DNA from: Flammeovirgaceae bacterium UBA6059
GTDB lineage: Bacteria > Bacteroidota > Bacteroidia > Cytophagales > Cyclobacteriaceae
Assembly (NCBI GenBank): GCA_002435755.1
Contig: DIYH01000035.1
Span: forward strand, 124,001-188,000
DNA length: 64,000 bases
Direction: 5' to 3'
The notes under the pieces were generated by a model, which saw nothing but the letters and a program-made list of their open reading frames with translations, had not been told where the DNA came from and made no database searches. The translations under genes and the position numbers were made by a program. Positions 60,179 to 64,000 of this stretch are shown in pieces. The stretch's first letter is position 1; every line of letters starts with the position of its first letter.

Positions 60179-60278
60179 CAAAAATCCATGGAAATGTCCG
60201 TGGGTTCAGGAATACACTGTAGACATGTAGATGACAGAAAAAGCTAATATATCTACATGTGTAGACATTCAGTAGACA
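60179..60278 (-). promoter_or_regulatory. Site F: paired operator and -7 box of the beta-barrel operon
   Basis: Box CTGTAGACATGTAGATGACA (60217-60236), 22-bp spacer, box GTGTAGACATTCAGTAGACA (60259-60278). On the minus strand GATTTTTG (60186-60179) has TTG 36 nt from the proximal box and is followed by CATATAT, as at sites B and E. Confidence 0.8.
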
Positions 60279-60642
60279 GATAGCTTTATGAAGGGATTTT
60301 ATTAGGATTTGTTGTCAGATTGGTAATCAGGTCCACGCCTATGCCGGTCCTGAACTTCAAATCTAGAGTCATCACATTCACTCCTCAAGGTCTGCGACTT
60401 ACTGGTTTTTCACAAGAAGGTGATTCATGTACTAGTCTGTGAGCCATTGGCAGGCAGAAACATCTTTTGTTAAAAATTTCAGAGACATTAACAATGTAGC
60501 TACATCATTTAACAACAAAGCTTATATGGGAGAAACGGTAAACCAAGGCCTGTAGCTCATAGGGCTTTCGTCTAAGTTGCAGATTTTATTGGTCTGTGGC
60601 ACACAGACCAAGACTTGAGAGCAATGATAAAATGCAAACTTG
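60279..60642 (-). other. Intergenic region with receptor terminator hairpin
   Basis: No gene is visible in these 364 bases. GGTCTGTG (60591-60598) and CACAGACC (60602-60609) form a perfect 8-bp hairpin with a 3-nt loop. On the minus strand it is followed by AATAAAATCT, so it probably ends the TonB receptor transcript 34 nt after its stop. Near site F, ATTTTATTAGGATTT recalls ATTTTATTGGGATTT near site E. Confidence 0.6.
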
Positions 60643-63330
60643 TTAAAACCGGAATGACATGCGCCCATAGATATAGCGACCGGTCAGATCAAACTGTCGC
60701 GCTTGGACACTATAAGGATAAACTCCATGCGCCTGGTTGGCAGAGTGCGTATGTCGTTCAGGATAGGTATTCAATAGGTTGAAGACACCCAGGGTTAAGT
60801 CAATCGCGTCAGTCAATCGTACAGAAGCTTCCAGATTGACAATGGTCCTACTAGCGAACTGCTGATCTCTTGAGGCAGCTTCCCTGCTAAAGTCATTAAC
60901 CACCCAATTGTCAGGGTTTTCATCACCTAGATGAAGCGAGGTGACCGATCCGAAATAATGAATATTTACCATCAATGAAAACCTTTCCCAGGTACCTTTC
61001 AATTGAGTCCACCATCTTTCCTGTGGGACGTAAGTTTCCAGACCAGCTTCATCTTCCCGGTCGAACACCAGCTCTCCTCTCCCTGCTAAGCTGTTCGCAA
61101 CTTTTATATCTCCCATACGCTCTGTGACGAACCTGCTGTACATGGTATTCAGGTTAAATGATCCCTTTAGTGCTTCGAATCTGAAAGCCAGCAAAGCATC
61201 CAACCCAGTCGTTCGGGTGTCCAATCCATTAAGGAAGAACTCCATCAAACTACCAGAGGGTACTAGTTGCAGCACGTCAGCATTATCAAGATCTGCCGGA
61301 TCAATTCGACTCGACAACACGATCCGGTCCTTTACATTGATGCGGTAAGCATCGACACTTAGTGACACATTCCTGGTAAGGCTACTTGTCACACCTATAC
61401 TGATATTTTCAGACAGCTCAGGATCAAGAGGCTCCAAGTCAAGGAGCCTTCTTATGGAACTCTCACTGTTAAAATTCACTACCTCAACTAGCTCGCCATC
61501 TACAAACAGTGTTGAGGTTCGCCGATAATATAATTGCGGTAGGCTGGGCGCTTTAAAGCCAGTACTGTAAGACGCCCTAACCGTGAATGGCTCTGCAACC
61601 TTATACCTACCGGCAAATTTGTAATTGAAGTGGTCGCCAAAGTCGCTATAAGATTCATAACGCATGGCGCCTTCTAGCATCAGTCGCTCATTCAGCTCGT
61701 AATCCAACTCCACATAAGCAGCAGCATTGGATCGGATCTCCTCCAAGACGGCATCATTGTGTACACCATGATAGCCCTGGATTCCTACTGCTTTAGGTTG
61801 GCCATCAGCTGTTATGGCACCTCCATCTGTAAAGGAACCTGTCTCCCCAGCCAGCATATCGTAGTTCTCCAGTCGGAAAACAGATCCAAGCGACCATTCG
61901 AAATGTGACTTTTCTCTTACAAAGGATCGTGTAGCATCAAAGCTAAAAATCCGATGACCATACCTAAAGCCGCCGGCAAAAGCAGAGATCGGACTGGCAA
62001 TGCCCATAGAGGCATTATTAGAGTTGAACACAGATAAATCAAACTGATTGGATCCCTGATTGAAATTGAAATCCAGAAACCAATCATTTACGTCACCTCT
62101 CAACCCCATCGATATCGATGCATCGGAGATGTCGGCATGGACTTCCGGTGAAAAGCCAAGCGGATACAACTCTGGTACCACCAATGCTTGTTCGTCCGGG
62201 AATCGATATATCGAATGCGATTGCCCATTACGGTAGCTGAATCCTCCGAAGGTGTAAAAATCCATATGGTCGGTCAGTTCAAATGCGGCATTGTAGAAAA
62301 GGGCCGCATCGCGGATCGCAGGGTTGCCGACTTCAGAAATACGACTACCGTCAAAGCCTGTCTGTCCGAAAAAGGCTTCACGCTCGTCTGTATCAGCGTC
62401 TCTTTCATCACCAAAGATTGTACCTGAGTAGGCTTCAGAGCGATTGATGGATGTCAACTGATGAAATGTACCCGAAAAATTGAAATACCCGCGTTTACGG
62501 ATACTGAAGCCGTTGTTGAAGCTCAGCTGGGTCAATGTACCTCCATCATCAGTTGTGCTTCCAGCCTGTGCGATGAGGCGTGCAGTACCAGTCTTTTCCT
62601 TTAGTATGATGTTGATTACACCGGCAATGGCGTCAGAGCCATATTGTGAAGATGCTCCATCGCGCAGTATCTCGATTCGATCTACCGCAATGATCGGAAT
62701 AGCATTGAGATCAGTGCCAGCTGTGCCTTTACCAAAGGTCTCTGTGACATGTAGGAAGGCACTTTTGTGGCGTCTTTTACCATTAACTAGAATGAGTACC
62801 TGATCGGGAGCCAAACCTCGCAACGAGATCGGATCAACAAAGTCAGACCCCTCAGCTGTGCTCTGCCTTACTGAAAAAAAATTGGGCAAGAGATAATGAA
62901 GGGCTTGCGCCAAATCCGGGCGGCCGGTTTGTAAGAGGTCTTTGCCATAAACAACATCGACAGGTACCGGAGACTGGAGCTGGCGCTGGTTGACCAGGGA
63001 CTTACTGCCCAACGAAACTTGCGCATCCAGTATCTCACTCTCTAACTCGAAATCTACTTCGATCTGGTCAAGGTTTTGGAGCTCTATGATCTTCGTCGAG
63101 CTCTGATAGCCGCTCAAGGCGACCGTCAACTCATAGAGGCCCGTATCTAATTCAAAAGCGAAGTATCCGTCCGTATCCGTGTAGGAGCCATAGGGTGTGT
63201 CTTTGATATTGACGTTGACATCTGACAATGGGCCAAATTTGTCATGCACCTTACCAGTAATGAAGCCATACTGTGCCTGAGTGGTCATAGTGGCGAACAG
63301 CACCAAGCTACAAAGAGCGAGAAATCTCAT
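60643..63330 (-). CDS. TonB-dependent receptor (non-SusC type)
   Basis: This 895-aa protein has a signal peptide (ATMTTQAQ), a carboxypeptidase-regulatory-like domain (about 21-100; ITGKVHDKFGPLSDVNV, DTDGYFAFEL), a plug domain (about 115-240; VDVVYGKDLLQTGRPDLA, ISLRGLAPDQVLILVNGKRR, RIEILRDGASSQYGSDAIAG) and a 22-strand barrel ending YIYGRMSFRF. There is no SusD partner, so the ligand is more likely a siderophore, cofactor, small sugar or peptide than a polysaccharide. Its start overlaps the stop of a caspase-family gene (ATGA), suggesting joint expression. A decayed copy of its 3' end lies at 58191-58348. Confidence 0.93.
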   Translation of the reverse strand: MRFLALCSLVLFATMTTQAQYGFITGKVHDKFGPLSDVNVNIKDTPYGSYTDTDGYFAFELDTGLYELTVALSGYQSSTKIIELQNLDQIEVDFELESEILDAQVSLGSKSLVNQRQLQSPVPVDVVYGKDLLQTGRPDLAQALHYLLPNFFSVRQSTAEGSDFVDPISLRGLAPDQVLILVNGKRRHKSAFLHVTETFGKGTAGTDLNAIPIIAVDRIEILRDGASSQYGSDAIAGVINIILKEKTGTARLIAQAGSTTDDGGTLTQLSFNNGFSIRKRGYFNFSGTFHQLTSINRSEAYSGTIFGDERDADTDEREAFFGQTGFDGSRISEVGNPAIRDAALFYNAAFELTDHMDFYTFGGFSYRNGQSHSIYRFPDEQALVVPELYPLGFSPEVHADISDASISMGLRGDVNDWFLDFNFNQGSNQFDLSVFNSNNASMGIASPISAFAGGFRYGHRIFSFDATRSFVREKSHFEWSLGSVFRLENYDMLAGETGSFTDGGAITADGQPKAVGIQGYHGVHNDAVLEEIRSNAAAYVELDYELNERLMLEGAMRYESYSDFGDHFNYKFAGRYKVAEPFTVRASYSTGFKAPSLPQLYYRRTSTLFVDGELVEVVNFNSESSIRRLLDLEPLDPELSENISIGVTSSLTRNVSLSVDAYRINVKDRIVLSSRIDPADLDNADVLQLVPSGSLMEFFLNGLDTRTTGLDALLAFRFEALKGSFNLNTMYSRFVTERMGDIKVANSLAGRGELVFDREDEAGLETYVPQERWWTQLKGTWERFSLMVNIHYFGSVTSLHLGDENPDNWVVNDFSREAASRDQQFASRTIVNLEASVRLTDAIDLTLGVFNLLNTYPERHTHSANQAHGVYPYSVQARQFDLTGRYIYGRMSFRF

Positions 63331-64000
63331 GGCTCTACTAAGATCACTTTAGTAGATGGAGTAGTAGCCTTTCTTCCGTCGGCAGTACGAATAGAAACAT
63401 TATACAAACCCGATGCTTCCACCGGTATGCTTGGCCCCTCGCCAATCTTCAGCTGGTTTCTCAGCCAAGTATAAGTACCTCGCACGTTGGATTTGGCATG
63501 CAGACGTTCGTCCTTCTTTAGCTTTACCACCTCTCCTTCGGCGATGTACACCTGTAAATCCACGAAAGACTTGACCCTTACCCTGATAGGGTTTGAAACA
63601 AGAATCTGTCCTCCAAAACTGATGCCTTTCACATGGTAGATACCGGACATATTCACCTCCAGGTTGGGCTGGTTGCTCACCTGACGGCCATTCCAATACC
63701 ACACGAGCGATACATCGCTCAAATTAGTTTGAGCGTGAAGCGTCCCCTGCCTTTCGAATGTAATCGAATCCCCCTCCGCGATAGCCACCTGTAAAGGAGC
63801 TTCCGGGCTTCTTCTCAAGACCAATGGTTTCACAAGAGACGTTGATTCCCAAGGCACTTGCTGACCTGCTGATACATTGATGACGTGTCCCCTTACTTTT
63901 TCAAACATCTCCTTGATCTCCAAATCATATTGCGGTAGGTACTCGAGAAGCGCTTCGGTAAACCTGCCATTGTCACCACTACCATCGGATGCTACATTGC
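63327..64000 (-). CDS. Caspase (peptidase C14) family protein, C-terminal part with Ig-like domains
   Basis: The 5' part is outside the window; 223 codons are visible. The upstream end reads NVASDGSGDNGRFTEALLEY, EIKEMFEKVRGHVINVSAGQ and QVPWESTSL, which is the conserved end of prokaryotic caspase/metacaspase-like domains. The catalytic His and Cys would lie beyond the right edge. Two tandem Ig-like segments follow (about 80 and 70 aa), each with an IAEGDSI/IAEGEVV strand and an LHAxxN turn, then a C-terminal strand VILVEP. Such proteins are often involved in protein processing, stress or cell death. Its coupling to a TonB receptor gene is unusual; function is not known. Confidence 0.82.
   Translation of the reverse strand, partial: NVASDGSGDNGRFTEALLEYLPQYDLEIKEMFEKVRGHVINVSAGQQVPWESTSLVKPLVLRRSPEAPLQVAIAEGDSITFERQGTLHAQTNLSDVSLVWYWNGRQVSNQPNLEVNMSGIYHVKGISFGGQILVSNPIRVRVKSFVDLQVYIAEGEVVKLKKDERLHAKSNVRGTYTWLRNQLKIGEGPSIPVEASGLYNVSIRTADGRKATTPSTKVILVEP

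Noticed and set aside
51161..60278. The GACA-rich repeats as a CRISPR array or insertion-sequence ends
   Set aside because: Copies are kilobases apart, each linked to a gene start at fixed distance, with no spacers, transposase or target duplications.

Overview
The window reads as chromosome of a marine, glycan-degrading member of the Bacteroidota, probably a Cytophagales-type lineage. The signs are a SusC/SusD pair, lipobox-bearing lipoproteins, type IX secretion (T9SS) C-terminal sorting domains, a DUF5107 protein, and promoters with a TAnnTTTG-like -7 box and little Shine-Dalgarno signal. I saw no rRNA, tRNA, CRISPR array, insertion sequence or phage gene.

Region 1 (1-28.6 kb) is one polysaccharide utilisation locus (PUL). 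Sixteen minus-strand genes, mostly overlapping by a few bases or spaced by 1-15 nt, run from 28328 to the left edge. In transcription order they are two SusE/F-like surface glycan-binding lipoproteins, SusC, SusD, two GH30 hydrolases, a sugar MFS porter, a DUF5107-TPR protein, an S1 sulfatase, two tandem GH2 enzymes, an RraA-type aldolase, a galactonate-dehydratase-like enolase-superfamily enzyme, an SDR dehydrogenase, a third GH2 and an SMP-30 lactonase (cut by the edge). A divergent AraC regulator (28556) with repeated boxes in the shared intergenic region probably controls it. The enzymes fit a sulfated galactan or arabinogalactan-like substrate, with released sugar oxidised by dehydrogenase, lactonase, dehydratase and aldolase; the substrate is inferred.

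Region 2 (29.4-36.6 kb) is eroding accessory DNA: a phospholipid-methyltransferase-like gene and an overlapping sulfatase-like membrane gene, each interrupted by one in-frame stop; fused remnants of a sugar porter and an SDR; a truncated AraC fragment; and an intact AraC regulator facing a metallo-beta-lactamase-fold lipoprotein.

Region 3 (36.3-60.6 kb) is the most unusual part. Two very large T9SS-type proteins (13 repeats of about 92 aa; and about 3350 aa with LamG, FN3-like and carboxypeptidase-regulatory-like domains) are followed by a stretch rich in tiny (34-62 aa) predicted membrane proteins absent from ordinary gene calls. Five full and two half copies of one operator were found. A full copy is two 20-bp boxes with a 22-bp spacer. 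Every copy lies 35-36 bp upstream of a GATNWTTG-like -7 box, all on the minus strand, in front of the giant protein, three tiny-protein clusters, an O-methyltransferase, an outer-membrane protein operon and an 80-aa protein. The tiny proteins form related families (called alpha, beta and gamma here) that recur in the same order; in one cluster an O-methyltransferase and extra tiny genes are inserted in the series. A TPR-histidine kinase with no adjacent response regulator sits among them. I propose this as an undescribed regulon and tiny-membrane-protein module; its function is unknown.

Region 4 (60.6-64 kb) carries a TonB-dependent receptor overlapping the end of a caspase-family protease with C-terminal Ig-like domains. 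A decayed copy of the receptor's 3' end at 58.2 kb, with the same hairpin and operator nearby, shows that part of region 3 arose by segmental duplication.
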